Shown here one piece after another: positions 1-6,697 of a stretch of 8,653 bases of DNA; within the stretch, counting starts at the first letter, position 1; every line of letters starts with the position of its first letter. The DNA comes from an uncultured Bordetella sp. (GTDB lineage Bacteria > Pseudomonadota > Gammaproteobacteria > Burkholderiales > Burkholderiaceae_B): contig CALGFL010000345.1 in NCBI GenBank assembly GCA_937881145.1, positions 1-8,653 of the forward strand, read 5' to 3'. Both the position numbers and the translations under genes were made by a program. The notes below the pieces were generated by a model. The model was not told the origin of the DNA and ran no database searches. It worked only from the letters and a program-made list of their open reading frames with translations.

Positions 1-358
1 CCAGAAGGTCTTCGATGAAGCTGTTGGCCGACATGGCGGCCAGGTGCGCGTCGAAGCGCTGCACGAAGATCTCCTGGATGCCGGCCTGGGTCAGGGCCGA
101 GAGCTTGTCGCGCAAACCCGATATGCGGGTAGGCGCCAGTTCCGGGCGTTGGTAGAGCGTGGCGAAGTATTCGCGCGGATGCGGTTCGAAGGTCATGACG
201 GCCGGCATCAGCCCGCGGGCCTGGGCCTCCTGGCGCACGCGGGCCAAGATGGCCTGATGGCCCAGGTGCACGCCATCGAAATTGCCGATGGTCAGGGCGC
301 ACGCGGGGCGCGGATCGGGCGAAGGGGTATGGCGAAAGATGCGCGGCACGGGTTTCAC
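1..358 (-). CDS. ribF: Bifunctional riboflavin kinase / FAD synthetase, N-terminal part (runs off left edge)
   Basis: RibF phosphorylates riboflavin to FMN and adenylylates FMN to FAD in the cytoplasm. Only the first 119 codons are in the window, out of roughly 310-330 usual for the family, and all of them belong to the N-terminal adenylyltransferase (FAD synthetase) domain. Visible marks are the nucleotide-binding motif GNFDGVHLGH at residues 25-34, FEPHP at 57-61, and the conserved stretch around GLRDKLSALTQAGI (81-94). The last visible residues, SFIEDLL, match the segment before the next conserved block, which lies outside. I chose GTG at 356-358 (protein begins MKPVPRIFRH) because it gives a normal-length leader before the motif and no ATG lies between it and the motif; no clear Shine-Dalgarno precedes it. 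The riboflavin kinase domain is not visible. It is transcribed divergently from purN, with 50 bases between the two starts. Family identity is certain; the exact start is less so. Confidence 0.93.
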   Translation of the reverse strand, partial: MKPVPRIFRHTPSPDPRPACALTIGNFDGVHLGHQAILARVRQEAQARGLMPAVMTFEPHPREYFATLYQRPELAPTRISGLRDKLSALTQAGIQEIFVQRFDAHLAAMSANSFIEDLL

Positions 359-408
359 AGGCGAGAGTTTACAATTTCGGGACTTTCCCCGACTTTCCGA
401 CCCTGATT

Positions 409-1116
409 TTGGAACCCATTTTGCCGGATTGCGCCGATCTTTCGTCCGCTTGCACCGCTGCGCCGGGCACCCGTGCGCGCCGCTTCGTCATTCTCATCTC
501 GGGCCGCGGCAGCAATATGCAGGCGCTGGTCCAGGCGTGCCGGCGCGAGTCCTGGCCAGCCGAAATCGTCGCCGTGATCTCCAGCCGCCCCGACGCCGCG
601 GGCCTGGACTGGGCACGCGCGTCGGGTATCGCGACCTGCGGCCTGAGCCACAAGAACTATCCCAGCCGCGAAGCGTTCGATAACGCCCTGGCCGACGAAA
701 TCGACCGCCACCAGCCCGACTACGTGCTGCTGGCCGGCTTCATGCGCGTACTCACCGCCGGCTTCGTGGCGCGCTACGCGGATCGCCTGGTCAACATTCA
801 TCCCTCGCTGCTGCCGCTGTTTCCGGGCCTGCACACGCATGCCCAGGCACTGGCTACCGGCGTGCGCGTACACGGCTGCACGGTGCACTTTGTCACGCCG
901 GTGCTCGACCACGGCCCCATCATCGCGCAGGGTTGCGTGCCGGTGCTCCCCGGCGACACGCCCGAAACCCTGGCCGGGCGCGTACTGCGCGTCGAGCACA
1001 TGGCCTATCCGGCCGCGGCGCGCTGGCTGGCCGAGGGCCGCGTCGTGCTGACGGCCGATCATCGGGTCGACGTAGCGGGCGAGCCGCAACGACTTTTCAT
1101 GCTGGAACATCCATGA
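409..1116 (+). CDS. purN: Phosphoribosylglycinamide formyltransferase (GAR transformylase), TTG start
   Basis: PurN transfers a formyl group from 10-formyltetrahydrofolate to GAR, the third step of de novo purine synthesis, in the cytoplasm. The 235-residue protein shows the phosphate-binding SGRGSN (31-36), AGFMRVL (109-115), NIHPSLLP (129-136) with the catalytic Asn129 and His131, FPGLHTHAQAL (138-148), and TVHFVTPVLDHGP (158-170) with Asp167. The His-Asp spacing of 36 equals that of the E. coli enzyme (H108/D144). Conserved sequence begins at about residue 25 (RFVILISGRGSNM), so there is an unusual leader of about 24 residues. No ATG or GTG occurs in frame before Met37, which is too late, so the start must be TTG 409, TTG 421 or a rarer codon; neither TTG has a visible Shine-Dalgarno. 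The stop TGA overlaps the ATG of the following methyltransferase gene, suggesting one transcript and translational coupling. Function is confident; the start is provisional. Confidence 0.93.
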   Translation: MEPILPDCADLSSACTAAPGTRARRFVILISGRGSNMQALVQACRRESWPAEIVAVISSRPDAAGLDWARASGIATCGLSHKNYPSREAFDNALADEIDRHQPDYVLLAGFMRVLTAGFVARYADRLVNIHPSLLPLFPGLHTHAQALATGVRVHGCTVHFVTPVLDHGPIIAQGCVPVLPGDTPETLAGRVLRVEHMAYPAAARWLAEGRVVLTADHRVDVAGEPQRLFMLEHP

Positions 1117-2555
1117 GCAAACCTTCAGTACCCCGTGGCCGTGCCACGGGCGGCAATCGTCTCGCGCCGCGCGACGACCGTCCTCGCATGCCGTTGGCGG
1201 CCATGCGCATCGAGCAGGTGCAGCGCGTGCTGGGCGAAGTCCTGCAATGGGCCCAGCCCGCCGACGCGATCCTGTCGCTCTGGCTGCGCGCCAACCCCAA
1301 GCTGGGCGGCCGCGACCGCGGCGAAATCTCCGAGGCGGTCTACGACGTGCTGCGCCACCTGCGCCGCTATCGCCGCCTGGCCGAGACGGGCGTGGGATCC
1401 GCCGCGCGTCGTCTGGCAGTTCTGGGCCTGGCGGCCACGATAGGGCAGGAGCGTCTGGCCGAGGCGTTGCAGCCCGACGAGAACGAATGGCTCTCGTACG
1501 CCGCGAAGATCGATCCGGCGACGTTGTCGCGCGAAGTGCGCCACAGCATGCCGGACTGGCTGGCGCAGCGTCTGGGCGACCATGACGAGCCCGAGAGCCT
1601 GATGCAGGCTTTGAACAAACCCGCGCCGCTGGATCTGCGCGCCAATCCGCTCAAGGTCGAGCGCGATGCCCTGCTGGCCGTGCTGCGCGAGGGGCCTGGC
1701 GCGCGCTACGCGCCAGAGCCCATGCCGTATTCGCCCTGGGGCATCCGCGTGGCGGGGCACCCTCCGGTGAACCGCTGGCCGCAGTTCGAGAACGGCAGCC
1801 TGGAAGTGCAGGACGAAGGCAGCCAGTTGCTGTCCCTGCTGGTGGCGCCGCGTCGCGGCGAGATGATCATCGACTTCTGCGCCGGCGCCGGAGGCAAGAC
1901 GCTGCTGCTGGGTGCGCTGATGCGTTCCACCGGCAGGCTGTATGCCTTCGACGTATCGGCGGCCCGCCTGGCGCGCGCCAAGCCGCGTTTTGCCCGCAGC
2001 GGCCTGTCCAACGTAGTGCCCGTGGTCATCGAAGGCGAGAACGACACGCGGGTCAAGCGCCTGGCCGGCAAGGCCCAGCGCGTGCTGGTCGACGCGCCTT
2101 GCAGCGGTATCGGCACGCTGCGCCGCAATCCCGACTTGAAATGGCGCCAGCACCCCGAGTCGCTGGTTGAGCTCACCGACCTGCAGCATCGCATCCTGAA
2201 AAGCGCCGCGCGCTGCGTGGCGCCGGGAGGGCGCCTGGTCTACGCCACCTGCAGTCTGCTCGAAGAGGAAAACAGCAAGCAGGCCGAGCGCTTCCTGGCA
2301 GAGCATCCGGACTTCGAGCGCCTGGACGCGGCGGCCCTGCTGGCCCAGCGCGTGCCGAATCTGGCGCTGAACGGCCCCTATATGCAACTGCGCCCCGACC
2401 GGCACGGCACGGACGGCTTTTTCGCCGCCGTGTTCGAGCGCAAGAAAGCCGTTGCCCGCAGTGCGGCGCAGCCGGACGAAGCCGCCGAGCCGTCTACCGA
2501 GCCGACGCCCGCGGCGCCGGAATCGGCGGCGCCGGCAGAGGCGGGCCAGGATTGA
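1113..2555 (+). CDS. RsmB/NOP2-family SAM-dependent RNA (cytosine-C5) methyltransferase
   Basis: This 480-residue protein is predicted to methylate C5 of a cytosine in RNA, using S-adenosylmethionine. The Rossmann methyltransferase domain covers about residues 170-445: motif I DFCAGAGGKTL (254-264), the acidic end of the next strand at YAFDVS (277-282), motif IV VDAPCSG (326-332) with Cys330, and motif VI ATCS (378-381) with Cys380. In this family the TC cysteine attacks the base and the PC cysteine releases the product. Residues about 30-165 form a helical N-terminal region in the position of the NusB-like domain of RsmB. From about 450 the protein ends in a disordered Ala/Pro/Glu-rich tail. 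ATG 1113 overlaps the purN stop (ATGA), with GGAA five bases upstream as a fair ribosome site. RsmB proper is usually encoded beside fmt; next to purN this is more likely a paralogue, so the target base is unknown and I give no symbol. The last 62 bases overlap the opposing gene. Confidence 0.9.
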   Translation: MSKPSVPRGRATGGNRLAPRDDRPRMPLAAMRIEQVQRVLGEVLQWAQPADAILSLWLRANPKLGGRDRGEISEAVYDVLRHLRRYRRLAETGVGSAARRLAVLGLAATIGQERLAEALQPDENEWLSYAAKIDPATLSREVRHSMPDWLAQRLGDHDEPESLMQALNKPAPLDLRANPLKVERDALLAVLREGPGARYAPEPMPYSPWGIRVAGHPPVNRWPQFENGSLEVQDEGSQLLSLLVAPRRGEMIIDFCAGAGGKTLLLGALMRSTGRLYAFDVSAARLARAKPRFARSGLSNVVPVVIEGENDTRVKRLAGKAQRVLVDAPCSGIGTLRRNPDLKWRQHPESLVELTDLQHRILKSAARCVAPGGRLVYATCSLLEEENSKQAERFLAEHPDFERLDAAALLAQRVPNLALNGPYMQLRPDRHGTDGFFAAVFERKKAVARSAAQPDEAAEPSTEPTPAAPESAAPAEAGQD

Positions 2556-2967
2556 TCTTCAGTCGGGCGCTGCCGTAGTCCATGCGCGGATATTTGCCGC
2601 GCGGCCCCCAGCGCTGCTGAAAGGTAACGGACCAGGCCATGGTGTCCAGCCCCGGCTTGTTGGCGGTATACAACACCTGGGAGATGGGCAGCACCTTGGA
2701 CCGCACCGCGCACTGGGGCGAACTGGTGTTGACCACCCCCTGGGTACGCGACACGATGAGAGTGCCCAGGGCGGGTTTCTGGGTGATGGTGATGATGGGC
2801 GGACTCAAGGCGCTGCAGCCGCTGCCGCTGAGTTCGAAGTAATTGGCCAGGATGATCTGCTGGCCAGGCCGCAGCGGCGGCGGGGCTTGATCCTCGGCCA
2901 GGGCCGGGGCGGCGCAAGCCAGGGCGGCGAGGGTCAGCAGCACGCGCCCGAAGCTCGATGTTTGCAT
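2494..2967 (-). CDS. Small exported protein of unknown function
   Basis: I do not recognise this 157-residue protein by name. Residues 1-24 look like a type I signal peptide: hydrophobic core VLLTLAALACAA, predicted cleavage after ALA (24) before EDQAPP. A lipoprotein reading at Cys18 is poor because position -3 is Ala. The mature part is largely beta-like, with two cysteines (51 and 86) that could form a disulfide. The segment PALGTL...VLYTANKPGLDTMAWSVTF (about 65-116) resembles the GTv...YTP...G.D.F.Y.V rhythm of bacterial Ig/cadherin-like repeats; this is a loose resemblance. It ends in a Pro-rich tail. ATG 2967 is preferred over ATG 2988 seven codons upstream, because AAGGA lies about six bases before it and the signal peptide then has normal length; no such site precedes 2988. 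Its last 62 bases overlap the 3' end of the methyltransferase gene. Its 5' end diverges from the desaturase gene. Likely periplasmic. Confidence 0.75.
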   Translation of the reverse strand: MQTSSFGRVLLTLAALACAAPALAEDQAPPPLRPGQQIILANYFELSGSGCSALSPPIITITQKPALGTLIVSRTQGVVNTSSPQCAVRSKVLPISQVLYTANKPGLDTMAWSVTFQQRWGPRGKYPRMDYGSARLKINPGPPLPAPPIPAPRASAR

Positions 2968-3112
2968 CCTTAGTCCTTGATTTTGCATGGGAAGTATTTG
3001 AAATTTAGCTGTCAAAACAGGCCTCGAATAGGCTAGAATCGATAGAATCCCTTTCGGTACTTTACGCGTACCCCTACTGCGTGTACCTCTACAGAGGCGG
3101 AACAACAGCTTT
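2968..3112. promoter_or_regulatory. Divergent intergenic region between exported-protein and desaturase genes
   Basis: This 145-base, visibly AT-richer stretch is the only room for promoters of both flanking genes. On the plus strand TAGAAT at 3034-3039 is a good -10 box (one mismatch). GTCAAA at 3011-3016, 17 bases upstream, is only a weak -35. A second TAGAAT follows at 3043-3048. On the minus strand TGTCAA at 3010-3015 reads as a perfect TTGACA, but no good -10 lies at normal spacing (TCCCAT at 17). Before the desaturase ATG, AGAGG at 3093-3097 is about 15 bases away, too far for a typical ribosome site. No convincing operator palindrome is seen. That promoters lie here is likely; the exact boxes are guesses. 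Confidence 0.4.
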
Positions 3113-4291
3113 ATGGAACTCATTTCTTCTTTCCTGACAGGTGGCCTGACCCAGGCGCATTGGTGGCAGGTCGTAATCTATACGCTGGTCATGACCCACG
3201 TCACCATTGTGGCCGTCACGGTCTTCCTGCACCGCAGCCAAGCGCACCGGGGTCTGGACCTGCATCCGGCGGTCATGCACTTCTTCCGCTTCTGGCTGTG
3301 GATGACCACCGGCATGGTCACCAAGGAATGGGTCGCCATCCACCGCAAGCATCATGCCAAGTGCGAAAAAGAGGGCGATCCGCATTCGCCCATGATGTTC
3401 GGCATCTGGAAGGTGCTGTTCCGCGGCGCCGATCTCTATCGCGTCGAGGCCAACAACCAGGAAACCATGGCTAAATTCGGCCATGGCACGCCCAGCGACT
3501 GGCTCGAAGACAACCTTTACGCCAAGCACAGCCTGTGGGGCGTGCTCATCATGCTGGCCATCGATATCTCGCTGTTCGGCGCTATCGGCCTGACCGTGTG
3601 GGCCGTGCAAATGGCCTGGATCCCCTTCTGGGCGGCCGGCGTGGTCAACGGCATTGGCCACTACTGGGGCTACCGCAACTTCAACAGCCCTGACACCAGC
3701 ACCAACGTGTTCCCCTGGGGTTTCATCATCGGCGGCGAAGAGCTGCACAACAACCACCACGCGCACGGCACGTCGGCCAAGTTTTCGACCAAGTGGTTCG
3801 AAATCGACGTGGGTTGGGGCTACATCAGCGTGCTGCGCGTGCTGGGCCTGGCCAAGATCAAGAAGGTCGCACCCAAGCTCAAGCTCGATACCGGCGCCCG
3901 CGCCATCGACCTGCGCACCCTGCAAGGCGTCATCACGCACCGCTACGAAGTCATGGCCCGCTACGCCGACGTCGTCCGCCAGGCTGCCCGAGAAGAACTT
4001 TCCAAGCTGCAGAACCGTTCCGACCGCATCCGTCTGCGCCGCTCCCTGACTCGCAACGAAGAAGTGCTGCAGCCCGAGCAGATCGCCGAGGTCGACAACG
4101 CCATCGCTCAGCACCCCATGCTGTCCACCCTGGTGCAGATGCGCCGCGAGCTGGGCCGTCTCTGGGAAAGCTCCAGCGCCAGCAGCGAGCAATTGCTGGC
4201 CGATCTGCAGGCCTGGTGCCAGCGCGCTCAAAAAAGCGGCATCACCGGCCTGGAGCAGTTCGCCGTGCGCCTGCGCCGTTACGCGGCATAA
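3113..4291 (+). CDS. desA: Membrane fatty acid desaturase (acyl-CoA desaturase type) with C-terminal helical tail
   Basis: This 392-residue integral membrane di-iron enzyme is predicted to introduce a double bond (probably delta-9) into acyl chains of membrane lipids or acyl-CoA, using O2 and an electron donor. The three histidine boxes are intact: HRSQAH (40-45, HX4H), HRKHH (77-81, HXXHH) and HNNHH (212-216). His183 in GHYWG is a further expected ligand. Hydrophobic segments lie near residues 19-38, 55-70, 141-162 and 166-181. The catalytic part ends around 265. Residues about 270-392 form a charged, apparently all-helical tail. Its last part (LRRSLTRNEEVL to LRRYAA) resembles the C-terminal region of ISL3-family transposases; I recall a domain named for both DesA and ISL3 proteins. 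Start ATG 3113 gives a leader close to homologues; the ribosome site is weak. No partner reductase or ferredoxin gene is adjacent. The symbol follows common usage and does not establish regiospecificity. Confidence 0.9.
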   Translation: MELISSFLTGGLTQAHWWQVVIYTLVMTHVTIVAVTVFLHRSQAHRGLDLHPAVMHFFRFWLWMTTGMVTKEWVAIHRKHHAKCEKEGDPHSPMMFGIWKVLFRGADLYRVEANNQETMAKFGHGTPSDWLEDNLYAKHSLWGVLIMLAIDISLFGAIGLTVWAVQMAWIPFWAAGVVNGIGHYWGYRNFNSPDTSTNVFPWGFIIGGEELHNNHHAHGTSAKFSTKWFEIDVGWGYISVLRVLGLAKIKKVAPKLKLDTGARAIDLRTLQGVITHRYEVMARYADVVRQAAREELSKLQNRSDRIRLRRSLTRNEEVLQPEQIAEVDNAIAQHPMLSTLVQMRRELGRLWESSSASSEQLLADLQAWCQRAQKSGITGLEQFAVRLRRYAA

Positions 4292-4308
4292 TTATCCGAC
4301 TGGCTCAA

Positions 4309-4336
4309 GGTTTCGGCCCCCCGGGTTTCGGCCCCC
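4309..4336 (+). repeat. 13-base direct repeat forming two possible left arms of the terminator
   Basis: GGTTTCGGCCCCC occurs at 4309-4321 and again at 4324-4336, separated by two bases (15-base period). The second copy supplies the left arm of the terminator hairpin. The first could pair with the same right arm (4340-4349), giving a weaker hairpin with a larger loop. It may be a local slippage duplication; no function is shown. Confidence 0.7.
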
Positions 4337-4358
4337 AGTGGGGGCCGAATTGTTTTTT
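4327..4358 (+). terminator. Strong intrinsic (Rho-independent) terminator after the desaturase gene
   Basis: A perfect 10-bp stem, TTCGGCCCCC (4327-4336) with GGGGGCCGAA (4340-4349), closes a three-base loop AGT. It is followed at once by TTGTTTTTT (4350-4358), the classic T tract. It lies 35 bases after the desaturase stop, so it should end that transcript. The T tract stops 14 bases before the GTG start of uvrD, so it would also block read-through into uvrD. No A tract precedes the hairpin, so it should work only in the plus direction. Confidence 0.9.
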
Positions 4359-4372
4359 GGGACTTTTTCGTA

Positions 4373-6691
4373 GTGCTGGACAAACTCAATCCCGAACAGC
4401 GGACCGCTGTCACGCTGGAAGCGCAGCATGCGCTGGTGCTGGCCGGGGCCGGCAGCGGCAAGACGCGGGTGCTGACCACCCGCATGGCCTGGCTCATCCA
4501 GACCGGCCAGGCCAGCCCCTACAGCTTGCTGGCCGTCACCTTCACCAATAAAGCCGCGCGCGAGATGCTCGCGCGCATGACGGCCATTCTGCCCATCGAC
4601 ACGCGCGGTTTATGGATAGGCACCTTCCACGGCCTGTGCAACCGCATGCTGCGCGCGCATCATCGCGACGCCGGGTTGCCGCAGACTTTCCAGATTCTCG
4701 ATACGGCCGACCAACTGGCGGCGATCAAGCGCCTGCTCAAGGCCCACGGCGTGGACGACGAAAAATACCCGCCGCGCGATGTACAGCGCTTCATCAACAA
4801 CGCCAAAGAGGGCGGCGAACGCCCGGGCCAGATGCAAGCCTGGGACGCCCACAGCCGCCGCCTGGTCGAGCTTTACCAGCTTTACGAGGAGCAGTGCCAG
4901 CGCGAAGGCGTGGTCGATTTCGCCGAACTGCTGCTGCGCGCCTACGAACTGCTGTCGCGCAACGCGCCGGTGCGCGAACATTACCAGCGGCGCTTTCGCC
5001 ACATTCTGGTCGACGAATTCCAGGACACCAACATCCTGCAGTACAAATGGCTGCGACTGCTGGCCGGGGGCGGGGCGCACATCTTCGCGGTGGGCGACGA
5101 CGACCAGTCCATCTATGCCTTTCGCGGCGCGCACGTGGGCAATATGGCCGACTTCGAACGCGATTACGCGCGCGGCACCGTCATACGCCTGGAGCAGAAT
5201 TACCGCTCCTACGGCCACATCCTGGATTCGGCCAACGCGCTCATCGACCACAACAGCGGCCGCCTGGGCAAGAACCTGTGGACCGACCAGGGCGAGGGCG
5301 AGCAGGTGCGCGTCATCGAGCAGCCCAGCGATGCCATGGAAGCACAGTGGCTGGTCGACGAAGTGCGCGCGCTGGTGGCCGAAGGGCGCTCGCGCCGCGA
5401 AATTGCCGTGCTCTATCGCAGCAACGCACAGTCGCGCGTTCTGGAGCACAACCTGTTCTCCGCCGGCATTCCCTACAAGGTGTACGGCGGCCTGCGCTTT
5501 TTCGAGCGGCAGGAGATCAAGCACGCGTTGGCCTATTTGCGCTTGATGGCCAACCCCAACGACGATACCTCGTGGATGCGGGTGGTCAACTTTCCCACGC
5601 GCGGCATCGGCGCGCGCACGCTGGAACAGCTGGCCGACGCCGCACGCGCGCACGGCACCAGCCTGCACGGCGCGGTGACCATGGTGGCGGGCAAGGGCGG
5701 CTCCAACCTCGCTCAGTTCGCCCAGCTCGTCGCCCGCCTGGCCCAGGAAACCCGAGAGCTGCCCCTGCCCGAACTGGTCGAGCACATGCTCGACGGCAGC
5801 GGCCTGATCGCGCATTACAAGACCGAGCGCGAAGGCGCCGAGCGGCTGGAGAACCTGAACGAACTCATCACCGCCGCGGCCGTGTTCGCCAACGAAGAAA
5901 ACTACGATGGCTTGCCGTCCGGCATCGCGCCGCCCGCCAGCGGCGAAGCGGACGCCGCCTTTCCCGCGATCGATGCCGACGGCGTGGTCGCCGTGGGATT
6001 GAGCCCGCTGGACGCCTTCCTGTCGCATGCCGCGCTCGAAGCCGGCGACCATCAGGCCGAAGCCGGGCAGGACGCCGTGCAGCTGATGACGGTGCATGCG
6101 GCCAAGGGTCTGGAGTTCGATGCGGTCTTCATCACCGGCCTGGAAGAGGGTCTGTTTCCGCACGAGAACAGCATCCTCGAACAGGCCGGCCTGGAAGAAG
6201 AGCGCCGCCTGATGTACGTGGCCATCACTCGGGCGCGCGAGCGGCTGTACTTGACCCTGGCGCAAAGCCGCATGCTGCACGGCCAGACGCGCTACGCCAT
6301 GCGCTCGCGCTTTCTCGATGAAATCCCCGAGTCGCATCTGAAGTGGATCACGCCCAAGGCCGGCCTGGCTCGAGGCGGATCGTGGGGGGACGATTTCAAA
6401 GGTAGCCGCGGTTCGTCATCATCGTCGGCCAGCGGCTGGCGCGGCGACGCGTTTGGCCGCACGCACGCCAGCAGCGTCACACCTCGCGCGCCGCGCGGCG
6501 TATCCAACGGCGTGCAGGTGGGCGACATCCACTACCGCATCGGCCAGGGCGTACGCCATGCGCGCTTTGGCGATGGCACCATCATCGGCCTGAGTGGGGC
6601 AGGGCAGGACGCCCAGGCACAGATTCAGTTCCGCGATGTGGGCGCCAAGACTCTGGCTTTGGGCATCGCCAAGCTCGAGATCATTTCCTGA
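4373..6691 (+). CDS. uvrD: SF1 DNA helicase UvrD (helicase II)
   Basis: UvrD is a 3'-5' ATP-driven helicase that removes incised strands in nucleotide excision and mismatch repair. The 772-residue protein has all SF1A motifs: Walker A AGAGSGKT (24-31), Ia AVTFTNKAA (54-62), II VDEFQDT (213-219), III GDDDQSIYAFRGA (241-253), IV RLEQNYRS (272-279), V TVHAAKGLEFD (573-583) and VI RRLMYVAITRARERL (611-625). LSPLDAFLSHAALEAGDHQA (543-562) is typical of UvrD rather than Rep. A Gly/Ser-rich linker (about 664-712) leads to a C-terminal Tudor-like segment, VRHARFGDGTII (727-738), known in UvrD/PcrA for contacting RNA polymerase. Compared with E. coli (720 aa) it has about 30 extra residues near 514-543 and a longer linker. 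GTG 4373 must be close to the true start because Walker A follows at residue 24 and the next Met (38) lies after it. GGGA at 4359-4362 is only a weak ribosome site. It stands alone, facing the acetyltransferase gene. Confidence 0.95.
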   Translation: MLDKLNPEQRTAVTLEAQHALVLAGAGSGKTRVLTTRMAWLIQTGQASPYSLLAVTFTNKAAREMLARMTAILPIDTRGLWIGTFHGLCNRMLRAHHRDAGLPQTFQILDTADQLAAIKRLLKAHGVDDEKYPPRDVQRFINNAKEGGERPGQMQAWDAHSRRLVELYQLYEEQCQREGVVDFAELLLRAYELLSRNAPVREHYQRRFRHILVDEFQDTNILQYKWLRLLAGGGAHIFAVGDDDQSIYAFRGAHVGNMADFERDYARGTVIRLEQNYRSYGHILDSANALIDHNSGRLGKNLWTDQGEGEQVRVIEQPSDAMEAQWLVDEVRALVAEGRSRREIAVLYRSNAQSRVLEHNLFSAGIPYKVYGGLRFFERQEIKHALAYLRLMANPNDDTSWMRVVNFPTRGIGARTLEQLADAARAHGTSLHGAVTMVAGKGGSNLAQFAQLVARLAQETRELPLPELVEHMLDGSGLIAHYKTEREGAERLENLNELITAAAVFANEENYDGLPSGIAPPASGEADAAFPAIDADGVVAVGLSPLDAFLSHAALEAGDHQAEAGQDAVQLMTVHAAKGLEFDAVFITGLEEGLFPHENSILEQAGLEEERRLMYVAITRARERLYLTLAQSRMLHGQTRYAMRSRFLDEIPESHLKWITPKAGLARGGSWGDDFKGSRGSSSSSASGWRGDAFGRTHASSVTPRAPRGVSNGVQVGDIHYRIGQGVRHARFGDGTIIGLSGAGQDAQAQIQFRDVGAKTLALGIAKLEIIS

Positions 6692-6697
6692 GGATTG

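Noticed and set aside
379..388. GGGACTTTCC, identical to the vertebrate NF-kappaB consensus site
   Set aside because: The window is clearly bacterial; a 10-base match of this kind is coincidence.
1125..2405. Long open frame on the minus strand opposite the methyltransferase gene
   Set aside because: It is antisense to a gene with all family motifs. Its translation is Arg/Gln/Ala/His-rich and lacks domains, as expected of shadow frames in GC-rich DNA.
2968..2988. Alternative start ATG 2988 for the exported protein
   Set aside because: No ribosome site precedes it and it only adds seven polar residues before a good signal peptide. AAGGA supports ATG 2967.
3010..3015. Perfect minus-strand TTGACA -35 box for the exported-protein gene
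   Set aside because: No acceptable -10 hexamer lies 16-18 bases downstream (TCCCAT at 17), so I do not call a separate promoter.
3089..4231. 380-codon minus-strand open frame opposite the desaturase gene
   Set aside because: The desaturase histidine boxes prove the plus-strand frame. The antisense translation shows no recognisable domain.
4610..6337. 575-codon minus-strand open frame (and a 569-codon plus-strand frame) inside uvrD
   Set aside because: Both are shadows of the uvrD reading frame with low-complexity composition. uvrD explains the codon-position bias.
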